A stretch of DNA of 36,286 bases from Caldimonas caldifontis (GCF_002930615.1 NZ_PSNX01000019.1:1-36286), one strand, 5' to 3'. Counted from the first letter of the stretch, positions 15,408 through 27,432 are shown. Numbers and translations are program-made. The notes: generated by a model from the sequence alone, not told the origin.

Positions 15408-16934
15408 TTGGCCCGCGAGCAGCGTTCGCTCTTCGGCGAGATCCTCGACTGGATGCTCGCACCGCTGCTGCTGCTGTGGCCGATGAGCGTGGGCCTGACC
15501 TGGGTGGTGGCCGAGAACATCGCCAACCGGCCCTTCGACCGCGCACTCACCGAGACCGCGCGCAACCTCGCGCAGCAGGTGGCCATCTCGCACAACGAGG
15601 TGGTGTTCCAGCTGCCGCCCACGATCTCGGAGTTCCTCAAGGCCGACAACGCCGACGACATCTACTTCCAGGTGCTGGGCGTGCGCGGCGAGTTCGTCAG
15701 CGGCGACCGCAGCCTGCCGGTGCCCGTGGCCGACGAGGTGCGCCAACCGGGCACGGTGAAGATGCGTGCCGACGAGATCGACAACCAGCCCATCCGCGTG
15801 GCCTATGTGTGGGTGGAAGTCCAAGGCGCCGATGAAGGCCAGCTTGCCCTGGTGCAGGTGGCCGAGACGCTGAACAAGCGCTCGCATCTGGCCACCGAGA
15901 TCATCAAGGGCGTGATCCTGCCGCAGTTCGTCATCCTGCCGCTGGCCGTGGTGCTGGTGTGGCTCGCGCTGTCGCGCGGCATTGCCCCGCTGTCGGAGCT
16001 GCAGCAGCGCATCCGGCGCCGCCAGAGCGATGACTTGAGCCCCATCGACGAGCACGAGGCGCCCGAGGAAGTGGCGCCGCTGGTGCGTTCGATCAATGAC
16101 CTGCTCGCACGCCTGGACCAGTCGATCAAGACACAGAAGCACTTCCTGGCCGATGCGGCCCACCAGCTCAAGACACCGCTGGCCGGCTTGCGCATGCAGG
16201 CCGAACTCGCCCAGCGCGAGATCGACGCCGGGCAGCGCGACCCGCAGGAGCTCAAGCGCTCGTTGCGACAGATCGCGCGATCCAGCCAGCGTGCCGCCCA
16301 CATGGTGAACCAGCTGCTGGCGCTGGCGCGGGCCGAGAACCAGGGGCAGGCCCCGCGACGCCACGACGTGCCGCTGGGCGAGATCGCCACCGAGGTGGTA
16401 CGCGACTTCGTGCCACGAGCGCTCGACAAACGCATCGACCTGGGCTACGAAGGCCCGCAGCGCGGCCTGGGGCCCGCCGGGCGCCCCCTGCTGCGCGGCA
16501 ACCCGCTGCTGGTGAAGGAGCTGGTGCGCAATCTCGTGGACAACGCCCTGCTCTACACGCCCGAGGGCGGCACCGTCACGGTGCGCGTGCTGCACGATCC
16601 CTTCGGTCAGGTGGTGGTGCTGCAGGTGGAAGACTCCGGTCCGGGCATTCCCAGCCACGAGCGCGAGCTGGTCTTCCAGCCCTTCTACCGCGCCCTGGGC
16701 ACCGAGGTGGACGGCAGCGGCCTGGGCCTGGCCATCGTGCGCGAGATCGCGCAGCAGCATGGGGCCGAGGTGAGCATCGAGGATGTGCGCGCCACACCCG
16801 CCGACGCCCGCGGCACCCGCATCACGGTGCGCTTCCCCGTGTCGCACGACACGGGGCGTCCAACCCCTCACGCCTCCGGTGAAACCCGCCCTTGGGAAAA
16901 CACGGGTGTGCAGAAACGAACGGTCGTTCTTTAA
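15408..16934 (+). CDS. sensor histidine kinase, TctE-like
   Basis: The 508-residue membrane kinase has TM1 at about 12-34, a periplasmic sensor of ~130 residues and TM2 at about 168-188. A HAMP-like linker follows. The H-box FLADAAHQLKTPLAGLRMQA has phospho-accepting His252. The ATPase part shows N-box LVRNLVDNALLYTP, G1 VEDSGPGIP and G2 GSGLGLAIV. The start is a TTG at 15408, which fits the conserved N-terminus (SLFGEILDWMLAPLLLLWP); it has only a weak ribosome binding site. After the last ATPase strand (GTRITVRFPVS) a tail of ~30 unrelated residues runs on, the last few encoded over a TetR-type palindrome. The native stop may have been lost, or the tail is simply variable. Confidence 0.93.
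   Translation: MAREQRSLFGEILDWMLAPLLLLWPMSVGLTWVVAENIANRPFDRALTETARNLAQQVAISHNEVVFQLPPTISEFLKADNADDIYFQVLGVRGEFVSGDRSLPVPVADEVRQPGTVKMRADEIDNQPIRVAYVWVEVQGADEGQLALVQVAETLNKRSHLATEIIKGVILPQFVILPLAVVLVWLALSRGIAPLSELQQRIRRRQSDDLSPIDEHEAPEEVAPLVRSINDLLARLDQSIKTQKHFLADAAHQLKTPLAGLRMQAELAQREIDAGQRDPQELKRSLRQIARSSQRAAHMVNQLLALARAENQGQAPRRHDVPLGEIATEVVRDFVPRALDKRIDLGYEGPQRGLGPAGRPLLRGNPLLVKELVRNLVDNALLYTPEGGTVTVRVLHDPFGQVVVLQVEDSGPGIPSHERELVFQPFYRALGTEVDGSGLGLAIVREIAQQHGAEVSIEDVRATPADARGTRITVRFPVSHDTGRPTPHASGETRPWENTGVQKRTVVL
16918..16929. promoter_or_regulatory. TetR-type operator-like palindrome before the lipase gene
   Basis: GAACG-GT-CGTTC is a perfect 5+5 palindrome in the context AACGAACGGTCGTTC, a pattern typical of operators bound by TetR-family repressors. 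It overlaps the last codons of the kinase gene and lies ~90 bases before the lipase start. No TetR gene is in the window, so the regulator would act in trans. Confidence 0.5.
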
Positions 16935-16954
16935 TTCGGCCACCACGCCCACGG

Positions 16955-16970
16955 CGGGCCTTGCGGCCCG
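16955..16970. repeat. GC hairpin between kinase and lipase genes
   Basis: CGGGCC and GGCCCG form a six-base stem on a TTGC loop, 20 bases after the kinase stop. No T-run follows, so it is only a possible weak transcription pause or leader structure. Confidence 0.35.
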
Positions 16971-17017
16971 GGCCGCTGCAGTAGAGCGTGGATCATCCCT
17001 CACCGAGGAGACACCCC

Positions 17018-17953
17018 GTGAAACGACGCTTCGTCCGAGGCGCGCTGGCGCTCGCCTGCCTGGCCACCGCTGCCGCCCTGCCCCTGTCGGCCCAGGCCGA
17101 CACCTACACACAGACCCGCCACCCCATCGTGCTGGTGCACGGCCTCTTCGGCTTCGACGCCGTGGGGCCGATCGACTACTGGTATGGCATTCCCTCGGCC
17201 CTGCGCTCAGGCGGCGCACGGGTCTATGTGTCGCAACAGTCGGCCGCCAATGCCAGCGAGGTGCGTGGCGAACAGCTGCTGGCCGAACTGCGCCGCCTCA
17301 AGGCCGCCCACGGCCACCAGAAGTTCAACCTGATCGGCCACAGCCATGGCGGCCACACCATCCGCTACGTGGCCGCGGTGGCGCCGGACCTGGTTGCCTC
17401 GGTGACCACGGTGGGAACACCCCACCTGGGCAGCCCCGTGGCCGACGTGATCCGCGCGGGCACCGGCGTCACCGGCACGACCGCCACGCTGACGGCGCTG
17501 GTGAATGGCTTCGCCAACGTGATCAGCGTGCTGTCGGGCTCGCCCGGCCTGCCGCAGAACTCCGAGGCCGCGATGATCTCGCTCACCACGCAGGGCAGCG
17601 CCGCCTTCAACCAGCGCTTCCCGCAAGGACGGCCCACCAGCCACTGCGGCACGGGGCCGGCCAGCGTGAACGGCGTGCGCTATTACTCGGCCAGCGGCAC
17701 TTCGGTGCTCACCAATGTGCTCGATCCGCTCGATGGCTTCCTGGGGCTGAGTTCGCTGGCCTTCTGGGGCCAGGACAACGACGGTCTGGTGGGACGCTGC
17801 TCGTCGCGCTGGGGCACCGTCCTGCGGGACAACTATCCCTGGAACCATCTCGACGAAGTCAACCAGGCCTTTGGCCTGCGCGGCCTCTTCACCCCCGACC
17901 CCGTGGCCTTCTACCGCACCCAGGCCAACCGGCTGAAGCAGGCCGGGCTCTGA
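17018..17953 (+). CDS. secreted triacylglycerol lipase, family I (Pseudomonas/Burkholderia type)
   Basis: The GTG at 17018 follows GAGGAGA at six bases and gives 311 residues with a Sec signal (cleavage near SAQA-DTY, residue ~27). VLVHGLFGFDAVGPIDYWYG is the oxyanion-hole region. The nucleophile is Ser109 in GHSHGG. By alignment from memory with P. aeruginosa LipA, the acid is Asp255 (NDGLV) and the base His277 (NHLDEVNQ). Cys210 and Cys261 would form the known disulfide, and Asp279 would help bind calcium. The enzyme hydrolyses long-chain triglycerides outside the cell, normally folding in the periplasm with a foldase and leaving by type II secretion. The foldase gene follows 7 bases later. 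A TetR-type palindrome lies upstream. Confidence 0.94.
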   Translation: MKRRFVRGALALACLATAAALPLSAQADTYTQTRHPIVLVHGLFGFDAVGPIDYWYGIPSALRSGGARVYVSQQSAANASEVRGEQLLAELRRLKAAHGHQKFNLIGHSHGGHTIRYVAAVAPDLVASVTTVGTPHLGSPVADVIRAGTGVTGTTATLTALVNGFANVISVLSGSPGLPQNSEAAMISLTTQGSAAFNQRFPQGRPTSHCGTGPASVNGVRYYSASGTSVLTNVLDPLDGFLGLSSLAFWGQDNDGLVGRCSSRWGTVLRDNYPWNHLDEVNQAFGLRGLFTPDPVAFYRTQANRLKQAGL

Positions 17954-17960
17954 CGCTGCG

Positions 17961-18887
17961 ATGGCGACCCGCTCCCTCGCGCTGATCCTGGGTGCTGCGG
18001 CGGTGGCCGCCGTGATCGCCTGGGGCTATGCCCAGGACGAGCCCACGGCCGAGGCCCCGCCCGCTGCGGCGCTGGGCCGAGCCGAAGGCTTCAGCCTGAT
18101 GGGTGCGGCGCCGTCGCCGCTGCGCAGCCTGGGCCCGGCCCTGGCACGCTCGGTGGCCGACGTCGATCACGCACTGTTCGTGGAGGGCTCGCTTCGCGAT
18201 GCCTCCCTCGATGGCGACTGGGGCGTGGACGGCCAGGGGCGGCTCCAGCCCAGCCTGGCCTTGCGCCGTCGCTTCGACCAGTTGCTGACCACGCTGGGCG
18301 AGGTCAACCTCGACGAGCTGAGCAGCTGGCTGCTCGACCGCACGCTGCGCGACGTGGGGCCGACGGCCAGCGCCGAGATCATGGCCGTGTGGGCGCGCTA
18401 CATCACGCTGCAGGAGCAGCGCTACACGACAGAGGCGCGGCTCGATGACCCGCAGACCTGGACGCAGGCCCTGGCCGAGCGCCAGCGGGCGCGGCGCGAG
18501 ATCCTCGGCCCGGCCTGGGCCGAGGCCTTCTATCGCGAGGAAGAGGACGCCCTGCGGCGACAGGCGGAACGGGCCGGGCCGGCCGGCTCATCGGGGCGCG
18601 CCGCCGAGCCCACCTGGCTGCACCCCGACCCGCAGCTCAGTGCCGACGAGCTGCACCAGCGTCGTGTGGCCCGGTACGGGGCCGAGGCCGCCGAGCGGCT
18701 GCGCGCCGAAGACGAGGCCGAGGCCCGCTGGCAGGCCCGGCTGGCCCAGGCCCGCGAGCAGGTGCGGGCCCTGCAGCAGGCCCCGCACTTGTCCGAGCCT
18801 CAGCGGCAGGAGGCCGTCGAGGGCTGGATCACCAGCCACTTCGACGCACACGAACAGTTGCGCGTGAGGGTCCTGCTCGGCCTTTGA
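17961..18887 (+). CDS. lipase-specific foldase (lipase chaperone, LifO/LipB)
   Basis: Lif proteins are steric chaperones held in the inner membrane that fold the lipase in the periplasm. The 308 residues have an N-terminal anchor (LALILGAAAVAAVIAWGYA, 6-24), an alanine/proline-rich linker, then VEGSLRDASLDGDWGVDGQG, which resembles the conserved mini-domain 1 motif around S-L-x-G-T. The rest is a long helical, arginine/glutamate/alanine-rich scaffold (LAERQRARREILGPAWAEAF; QARLAQAREQVRALQQAP) that wraps around the enzyme, ending in HFDAHEQLRVRVLLGL. Sequence identity in this family is low, so the assignment rests on these motifs and on lying 7 bases after the lipase gene. The tail converges on dctM with 3 bases between. 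Confidence 0.9.
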   Translation: MATRSLALILGAAAVAAVIAWGYAQDEPTAEAPPAAALGRAEGFSLMGAAPSPLRSLGPALARSVADVDHALFVEGSLRDASLDGDWGVDGQGRLQPSLALRRRFDQLLTTLGEVNLDELSSWLLDRTLRDVGPTASAEIMAVWARYITLQEQRYTTEARLDDPQTWTQALAERQRARREILGPAWAEAFYREEEDALRRQAERAGPAGSSGRAAEPTWLHPDPQLSADELHQRRVARYGAEAAERLRAEDEAEARWQARLAQAREQVRALQQAPHLSEPQRQEAVEGWITSHFDAHEQLRVRVLLGL

Positions 18888-18890
18888 ACC

Positions 18891-20195
18891 TCAGCGCCGC
18901 ATCACCTGCTGCGGCAACCAGGTGGCGATCTCGGGGAAGACGTAGATCAAGCCCAGCGCCCCCATCATCAGCACGAACATCGGGGCCGCCTGGCGCGCGA
19001 TCCAGGGCAGCTCTCGCCCCGTCATGCCCTGGAGCACGAAGAGGTTGAAGCCCACCGGCGGCGTGATCTGCGCCATCTCCACGACGATGACGAGGAAGAT
19101 GCCGAACCAGATCAGGTCGATGCCGGCGCCCTGCACGATGGGCAGCACCACACCCATGGTGAGCACGATCATCGAGATGCCGTCGAGGAAACAGCCCAGC
19201 AGGATGTAGAACACCATCAGCGCCACCAGCAGGGCCAGCGGCGACAGGCCCAGCGAGCCGATCCATTCGGCCAGGTGGCGCGGCAGGCCGATATAGCCCA
19301 TCGACAGCGTGAGGAAGGCCGCTCCCGCAAGGATGAGCGCGATCATGCAGTACAGGCGCGTGGCGCCCATGAGCGAGTCGCGGAAGGTGCGCCAGTTCAG
19401 CGACCCCTGGGCGGCTGAGAGCAGCAGCGCCCCCACCACGCCCAGCGCCGCGGCCTCGGTGGCCGTGGCCACGCCGGTGTAGATGGAGCCCAGCACGGCG
19501 AGGATGAGCAGCACGACCGGGATGAGGCTGCGTGACGCCTTGAGCTTGTCGAGGAAGGACATCCCCGGATCGGCGGCGGGCACCTGGTCGCGATGGAAGG
19601 CGGCCCAGAGCATCACATAGGCCATGAGCAGGCCGGCCACCAGCAATCCCGGAAACACCCCGGCGGCAAACAGTCGCGCAATCGACACATCCGCCGTGAC
19701 GCCATAGACGATCATGATCAGCGAGGGCGGGATCAAGAGGCCCAGGGTGCCTGCACCGGCCAGCGAACCCACCACGATGCCGTCGGGGTATCCACGCCGC
19801 TTCAGTTCAGGCAACGCCATCTTGCCGACCGTGGCACAGGTGGCCGCCGACGAGCCCGACACCGCCGCAAAGAGGGTGCAGCCCAGGATGTTGGTGTGCA
19901 GCAAGCGGCCCGGCAGGCGGTTCATCCAAGGCGCCAGGCCCTTGAACATGTCCTCCGACAGCTTGGTGCGAAAGAGGATCTCGCCCATCCAGACGAACAG
20001 CGGCAAGGTCGTGAGCGTCCAGCTCGACGCCGAGCCCCAGATGGTGAGCGCCATCGCATCGCCCGCAGGCCGCGCGCTGAAGAGCTGCATGCCGATCCAG
20101 GCCACCCCGGTGAGGGTGAGGCCGATCCACACGCCGCTGCCCAGCAGGGCAAAGAGGCTGAGCACGAGCAGGGTGGTGATGAGCAGGTCGTCCAT
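18891..20195 (-). CDS. dctM: TRAP transporter large permease, DctM type
   Basis: The 434-residue inner-membrane protein has about 12 hydrophobic segments and is the ion-coupled translocation subunit of a TRAP transporter. The hallmark stretches are LPLFVWMGEILFRTKLSEDM and AAVSGSSAATCATVGKMALP, then GSLAGAGTLGLLIPPSLIMI. GVATATEAAALGVVGALLLS and EMAQITPPVGFNLFVLQGMT complete the signature. Its ATG overlaps the dctQ stop (TGATG), indicating tight coupling. It is the last gene of the leftward dctP-dctQ-dctM operon. The substrate is set by DctP; context suggests a cyclic amide or related acid. Confidence 0.95.
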   Translation of the reverse strand: MDDLLITTLLVLSLFALLGSGVWIGLTLTGVAWIGMQLFSARPAGDAMALTIWGSASSWTLTTLPLFVWMGEILFRTKLSEDMFKGLAPWMNRLPGRLLHTNILGCTLFAAVSGSSAATCATVGKMALPELKRRGYPDGIVVGSLAGAGTLGLLIPPSLIMIVYGVTADVSIARLFAAGVFPGLLVAGLLMAYVMLWAAFHRDQVPAADPGMSFLDKLKASRSLIPVVLLILAVLGSIYTGVATATEAAALGVVGALLLSAAQGSLNWRTFRDSLMGATRLYCMIALILAGAAFLTLSMGYIGLPRHLAEWIGSLGLSPLALLVALMVFYILLGCFLDGISMIVLTMGVVLPIVQGAGIDLIWFGIFLVIVVEMAQITPPVGFNLFVLQGMTGRELPWIARQAAPMFVLMMGALGLIYVFPEIATWLPQQVMRR

Positions 20196-20692
20196 CAGGC
20201 GCCCACCTCGCGCACATCAGCCACACGGCCGCGCAGTGCCAGCCACCATTCATCCACGAACGCCACGAAGAGCAACAGGGTGCCCACGGCCATGGCCAGT
20301 TGCGGGATCCAAAGCGGTGTCGCGTCGATGCCGGTGGAGATGTCGTGGAAGCTGCGCGACTGCCAGGCCAGCCGGGCGCTGTAGAACGCGAAGAGCCCCG
20401 ACAGGCCCACCGCCACCGACAGGCTCCACAGCTCGAGCGCGCGCCGCCCCCGGGCGCCGAGCGCATTGAGCACCAGCGTCACGCGGATGTGCTCCCCACG
20501 CTTGAGCGTGTGCGCCAGCGACAGGAAGGCCGCGGCCGCCATGAAGTAGCCGGCATAGGCATCCATGCCCCGAAGTGGCAGACGATGGAAACGATCGATC
20601 ACGCTGCCCAGCACCATGAGCAGCGTGCCGATCATGCACAGCGCGGCGAGCACCGCCGCGCCGTCATAGAGTGCATCCAGGAGACGGCGCAT
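20195..20692 (-). CDS. dctQ: TRAP transporter small permease, DctQ type
   Basis: This protein of 165 residues has four membrane segments (around 10-30, 46-66, 88-108, 128-148). RGMDAYAGYFMAAAAFLSLA, then HTLKRGEHIRVTLVLNAL, is the DctQ signature, in which the charged RGEHIRV loop is conserved. It assembles with DctM in the inner membrane. I chose the ATG at 20692, which shares its A with the dctP stop (TGATG) and has AAGAAG upstream; a GTG one codon earlier is equally open. Confidence 0.93.
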   Translation of the reverse strand: MRRLLDALYDGAAVLAALCMIGTLLMVLGSVIDRFHRLPLRGMDAYAGYFMAAAAFLSLAHTLKRGEHIRVTLVLNALGARGRRALELWSLSVAVGLSGLFAFYSARLAWQSRSFHDISTGIDATPLWIPQLAMAVGTLLLFVAFVDEWWLALRGRVADVREVGA

Positions 20693-21660
20693 CACATCTT
20701 CTTGTAGGCATCGACGATCGCCTGGCCTTCAGGGCCGGCTTTTTCCAGCCATTCCTTCAGCAGCACCTCGCCGACCTTTTGCATGTCGCTCTTCAGCGCG
20801 GCCGAGGGCGGCTGCACCGTCATGCCGTTGGTTCGAAGCGTCGCCAGCGTGTCGGTGTTGACGCGCTGGCTCGCAGCCCAGCCTCGCTCCTCGGCGGCAG
20901 CGGCGGCCTTCAGCACGGCGTCCTGCGTGGCCTTGTCCAGCGCGTCGAAGGCCCGCTTGTTCACGATCACCGCGTTCTTGGGCAGCCAGGCCTGGGTGTC
21001 GTAATAGAACTTCAGGTGCTCGAAAAGCTTGCTGTCCACGCCAGTGGCGCCCGAAGTCATCATCGACTCGACCACACCGGTGGCCAAGGCCTGAGACAAC
21101 TCGGCCGCCTGCACCGTGACAGCTTGCGCGCCCACCAGTTCGGCGATGCGCGAGGTGGCCGGGCTGTAGGCGCGCCACTTGCTGCCCTTGAGGTCGGCGG
21201 CCGAATTCAGCGGTGTCTTGCTGTAGATGCCCTGGGGCGGCCAGGCCACGGCGTAGAGCAGCATCATGCCCTGCTCGCCGAGCTTCTTCTGCAGCGCCGG
21301 CTTCTGCGCCGCATAGAGCTTGCGGGCTGCGTCATAGCTGTCGGCCAGGAAGGGGATGCCGTCCAGGCCGAAGGGCTGCCATTCGTTCTGGAAGTTCACC
21401 AGCAGGATCTCGCCGGCCTGCGCCTGGTTGCCCTGCACGGCGCGCTTGATCTCGGGCGCCTTGAAGAGCGAGGCGCCCGGGTGCACCGTGATGGCCAGTT
21501 TGCCTCCGGTGGCGTCGCCCACGTCCTTGGCGAACTGCGTGATGTTCACGGTGTGGAAGTTCGAGGCAGGGTAGGCAGTGGGCAGGTCCCACTTGGTCTG
21601 TGCGAAGGCCGTGGCGGCAAAGCTCACCAACGCGGCGGCGACGAGAGAGGACTTGAACAT
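20692..21660 (-). CDS. dctP: TRAP transporter periplasmic substrate-binding protein, DctP type
   Basis: A 322-residue exported receptor with signal peptide MFKSSLVAAALVSFAATAFA, cleaved before QTKWDLPTAYP. The family features are the NITQFAKDVGDATGGKLAIT strand, EILLVNFQNEWQPFGLDGIP, and the hinge region KGSKWRAYSPATSRIAELVG with the arginine expected to bind a substrate carboxylate. VESMMTSGATG follows. It delivers substrate to DctQM. The operon is divergent from a winged-helix regulator and the fused oxoprolinase, with a 248-base gap carrying palindromic sites. An acidic cyclic substrate such as 5-oxoproline is an inference from that neighbour, not from the receptor itself. Confidence 0.94.
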   Translation of the reverse strand: MFKSSLVAAALVSFAATAFAQTKWDLPTAYPASNFHTVNITQFAKDVGDATGGKLAITVHPGASLFKAPEIKRAVQGNQAQAGEILLVNFQNEWQPFGLDGIPFLADSYDAARKLYAAQKPALQKKLGEQGMMLLYAVAWPPQGIYSKTPLNSAADLKGSKWRAYSPATSRIAELVGAQAVTVQAAELSQALATGVVESMMTSGATGVDSKLFEHLKFYYDTQAWLPKNAVIVNKRAFDALDKATQDAVLKAAAAAEERGWAASQRVNTDTLATLRTNGMTVQPPSAALKSDMQKVGEVLLKEWLEKAGPEGQAIVDAYKKM

Positions 21661-21787
21661 GGAAACCTCCAGACATTCCGGTGCGGCAGGCAGCGCCGCG
21701 GGTGAGGCTGGCCTCGCAAGATCGGGGCCAGGGCGCGATCCCCAATGTAGTGAGTTGCCGCCGATCCGGGATCAGTGTTTTCCCGTC

Positions 21788-21815
21788 ATGTCGACATTTT
21801 GTCGATAAAACGTCG
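21788..21815. promoter_or_regulatory. interlocking TGTCGACA-type palindromes between the TRAP and oxoprolinase operons
   Basis: ATGTCGACAT (21788-21797) is a perfect palindrome. CGACA-TTT-TGTCG (21792-21804) is a second one sharing its left half, and a further CGTCG follows at 21811-21815. They lie in the only AT-rich part of the 248-base divergent region. The likely binder is the winged-helix regulator encoded just downstream at 21909. Confidence 0.6.
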
Positions 21816-21908
21816 TAGAAGAGCGTACATTAACTGGGCAGACCTCGCCCCAGGGTGGCCTGCCATGATCGGTTTCGGTGCATCGAGCCTGCACCCAGGA
21901 GGAGAACC

Positions 21909-22463
21909 ATGTCCCGCCGCAAGACTTCCACCCCCTCGGCCGCCGGCGCGCCAACCGAGACGCGCCGGCCCATCGTGTCCTCGGCTCACCTGGTGTCGCC
22001 GCGCAGCAGCGAGCTGAGCGAGTTCGAGTTTGGCCTCATCGTCTCGAACAATGCCTTTTCGCGCTGGATCGTGCACTGCATGGCGGCCGCGGGCCTGCGT
22101 GAACTCACACCGCTGGATGTGCTGGTGCTCCATCACGTCAACCATCGCGCCCGGGGCAAGCGCCTGTCGGACATCTGCTTCATCATGAATGTCGAGGACA
22201 CGCATCTCATCAACTACTCGCTGAAGAAGTTGCAGAACCTGGGCGTGGTCGAGTCCAGCCGCAACGGCAAGGACGTGACCTACGCCACCACCGACGCGGG
22301 GCGCCGCCACGTCGAGCGCTACCGGGAGATCCGCGAAGCCTGCCTGGTGAGCGCGCTGAACGCGAACGAGACGCTCAATCACGAGATCGGCGAGCTGGCC
22401 CGGCTGCTGCGCGTGCTCTCGGGCGTGTACGACCAGGCGGCGCGAGCGGCCGCCTCGCTCTGA
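21909..22463 (+). CDS. winged-helix (MarR-like) transcriptional regulator
   Basis: From ATG 21909, preceded by a strong AGGAGGAG, the product is 184 residues. A disordered basic N-terminus ([20 protein letters not shown]) leads into [20 protein letters not shown] and [20 protein letters not shown]. The DNA-binding region is [20 protein letters not shown] then [12 protein letters not shown], with wing [22 protein letters not shown]. This resembles winged-helix regulators found beside hydantoinase/oxoprolinase genes in Burkholderiales (from general knowledge). It lies 16 bases before the oxoprolinase gene and is divergent from the TRAP operon, so it most likely controls both through the palindromes at 21788-21815. 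The effector is presumably the substrate or product of the pathway. Confidence 0.87.
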   Translation: MSRRKTSTPSAAGAPTETRRPIVSSAHLVSPRSSELSEFEFGLIVSNNAFSRWIVHCMAAAGLRELTPLDVLVLHHVNHRARGKRLSDICFIMNVEDTHLINYSLKKLQNLGVVESSRNGKDVTYATTDAGRRHVERYREIREACLVSALNANETLNHEIGELARLLRVLSGVYDQAARAAASL

Positions 22464-22479
22464 ACCGATGGAGACCCCG

Positions 22480-26130
<3,651 letters not shown>

Positions 26131-26140
26131 CGATGAAGGA

Positions 26141-26213
26141 GGCAGGCCCACCGGGAGGAGACGGATCGAAGCGATTCCCCAACCGCTGCAACACACCCAC
26201 ACGGGGGCCTGCC
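26141..26213. repeat. long-range 9-bp inverted repeat after the oxoprolinase gene
   Basis: GGCAGGCCC (26141-26149) and GGGCCTGCC (26205-26213) are perfectly complementary, 55 bases apart, and the second arm abuts the A6/T6 run of the bidirectional terminator. It could form the base of a larger 3'-end structure. The intervening bases contain a C-rich, repetitive CACACCCACAC stretch and no frame. Confidence 0.5.
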
Positions 26214-26222
26214 AAAAAACCG

Positions 26223-26255
26223 GGGTGACGCGAGACGCGTCACCCTTTGCTTTTT
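26223..26255. terminator. bidirectional intrinsic terminator between oxoprolinase and porin genes
   Basis: GGGTGACGCG (26223-26232), loop AGA and CGCGTCACCC (26236-26245) make a perfect ten-base stem. Rightward transcripts then read TTTGCTTTTT. Leftward ones read CGG then T6 (26219-26214). The hairpin starts 8 bases after the porin stop codon and ~90 bases after the oxoprolinase stop, so it serves both convergent operons. Confidence 0.93.
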
Positions 26256-27432
26256 ACCACCAGGTCTCGGCCTGGATGCCGATCGAGGTGCCGGCCTTCT
26301 TGTCACCATACACCTGTTGGAGACGATCCGTCAGCGTGTTGCGTGCGGCCTCGTTCCAGATCGCGTGGGTCACGAACAGGCGGATGGTCGGGCGCGACCA
26401 GGCCTCGTTGCCGGCCGACACCGCACCGGCCAGCGTGAACTTGGTCATGTGGCGCGTGCCACTGCCATCGTCGGGCTTCACCTGGTCATGGCCCACCTCC
26501 AGCAGCACCCGGAACGGCCCGGAGATGTGCGTGTCAGTGCGTGCGCCCAGCGCAAACCACTTGTTGCCGGCATCGGCAGCGTCCTTGCGCACGCGGTATT
26601 CGCCCACCACGTCCAGGTTGGTGCCCGCGGTGATCTTGCCGCCGAACTGGACGATGCCGCGCGTGTTCTTCAACTCTCCCTGCTTGTCGTGCCGGAAGCC
26701 GAACAGCCAGTTGCCGCCCATGACCCCGTTGAGGCGCTGGTACAGGCCCACGGCCAGGCCGTTGTCCTGGTCGGCGGGATCGACACCGGTGGTCTGGTCG
26801 CGGCTCTTCAACTGGCCCGAGGGCGTGACGTAGATCGAGAGGTCCCCGCTGGGCGTGGTCTGCAGGCCGGTCAGGCGGATGGGCAGCGCATAGCGGTTGT
26901 CGTTGGCGGGGCCGCGGCCGTTCATCATGAAGCCGATGCTCAGCTTGCCGATGCCCACGTCCATGTCCTCGATGCCGGCGCCGTCGCCGTCGTTGATTTC
27001 CAGGAACTGGTCGTTGATGCCGGTCTGCAGGCGGTTGTAGAAACGGCGACCCGCCCAGACCTTGCCATTGGCCAGGCCGGCGATGTTGGTGCCATAGGCA
27101 TAGACCTGGCCGAAGCGCGCGGTGAGTTCATCGGTGCCGGCTTCGGTCTGGCCCCAGGCACGGTAGACGCTGGGCATGAAGTGCACATGCCAGTCGGAGC
27201 CTTCGAAGCTGGCCAGCTTGGCGCTGAGGTTGGGCTCGATCACATAGTCGCACTCGTTGCCCAGGCGCCATTTCGTGTCGGCGCCCGCCAGCCCGAAGCA
27301 CACCTGCGTGCCGCCGCGCGCGTTGATGCCGGTGCCCGCGCGCATGTAGCCCGAGAAATCAATGGACGCCGCATGGGCAGCGCTGGCCAGGCCGGCCCAG
27401 GCCAGGGCGGCGATCAGGATCTTGGTTTTCAT
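26254..27432 (-). CDS. LamB-type (maltoporin-like) carbohydrate outer-membrane porin
   Basis: This 392-residue protein has a Sec signal (MKTKILIAALAWAGLASAAHA, then ASIDFSGYMRAG). The start IDFSGYMRAGTG and the pair CFGLAGADTKWRLGNECDYV with two cysteines are typical of LamB-family trimeric porins. GKVWAGRRFYNR matches the VWxGKRYY motif, then INDQFLEINDGDGAGIEDMD. Alternating beta-strands run to a terminal aromatic residue (GIQAETWW), the outer-membrane insertion signal. It would carry oligosaccharides across the outer membrane. As the last gene of an operon with a GH1 enzyme and a sugar ABC transporter, the cargo is inferred to be cellobiose or cello-oligosaccharides. AGGAG lies upstream of the ATG at 27432, and a hairpin terminator follows. 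Confidence 0.9.
   Translation of the reverse strand: MKTKILIAALAWAGLASAAHAASIDFSGYMRAGTGINARGGTQVCFGLAGADTKWRLGNECDYVIEPNLSAKLASFEGSDWHVHFMPSVYRAWGQTEAGTDELTARFGQVYAYGTNIAGLANGKVWAGRRFYNRLQTGINDQFLEINDGDGAGIEDMDVGIGKLSIGFMMNGRGPANDNRYALPIRLTGLQTTPSGDLSIYVTPSGQLKSRDQTTGVDPADQDNGLAVGLYQRLNGVMGGNWLFGFRHDKQGELKNTRGIVQFGGKITAGTNLDVVGEYRVRKDAADAGNKWFALGARTDTHISGPFRVLLEVGHDQVKPDDGSGTRHMTKFTLAGAVSAGNEAWSRPTIRLFVTHAIWNEAARNTLTDRLQQVYGDKKAGTSIGIQAETWW

Noticed and set aside
14064-17219. Very long open frame on the minus strand opposite the MarR and TctDE-like genes (also similar ones at 6784-9219, 10125-12611, 23500-25770 and 28554-31052)
   Set aside because: Their translations are low-complexity His/Arg/Gly/Ala-rich text with no domain resemblance, as expected for shadows of high-GC genes. 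The opposite strand encodes clear protein families throughout.
26161-26210. CRISPR-like or microsatellite repeat in the CACACCCACAC stretch
   Set aside because: It is a single short low-complexity run with no repeated units or spacers. No CRISPR array is seen anywhere in the window.
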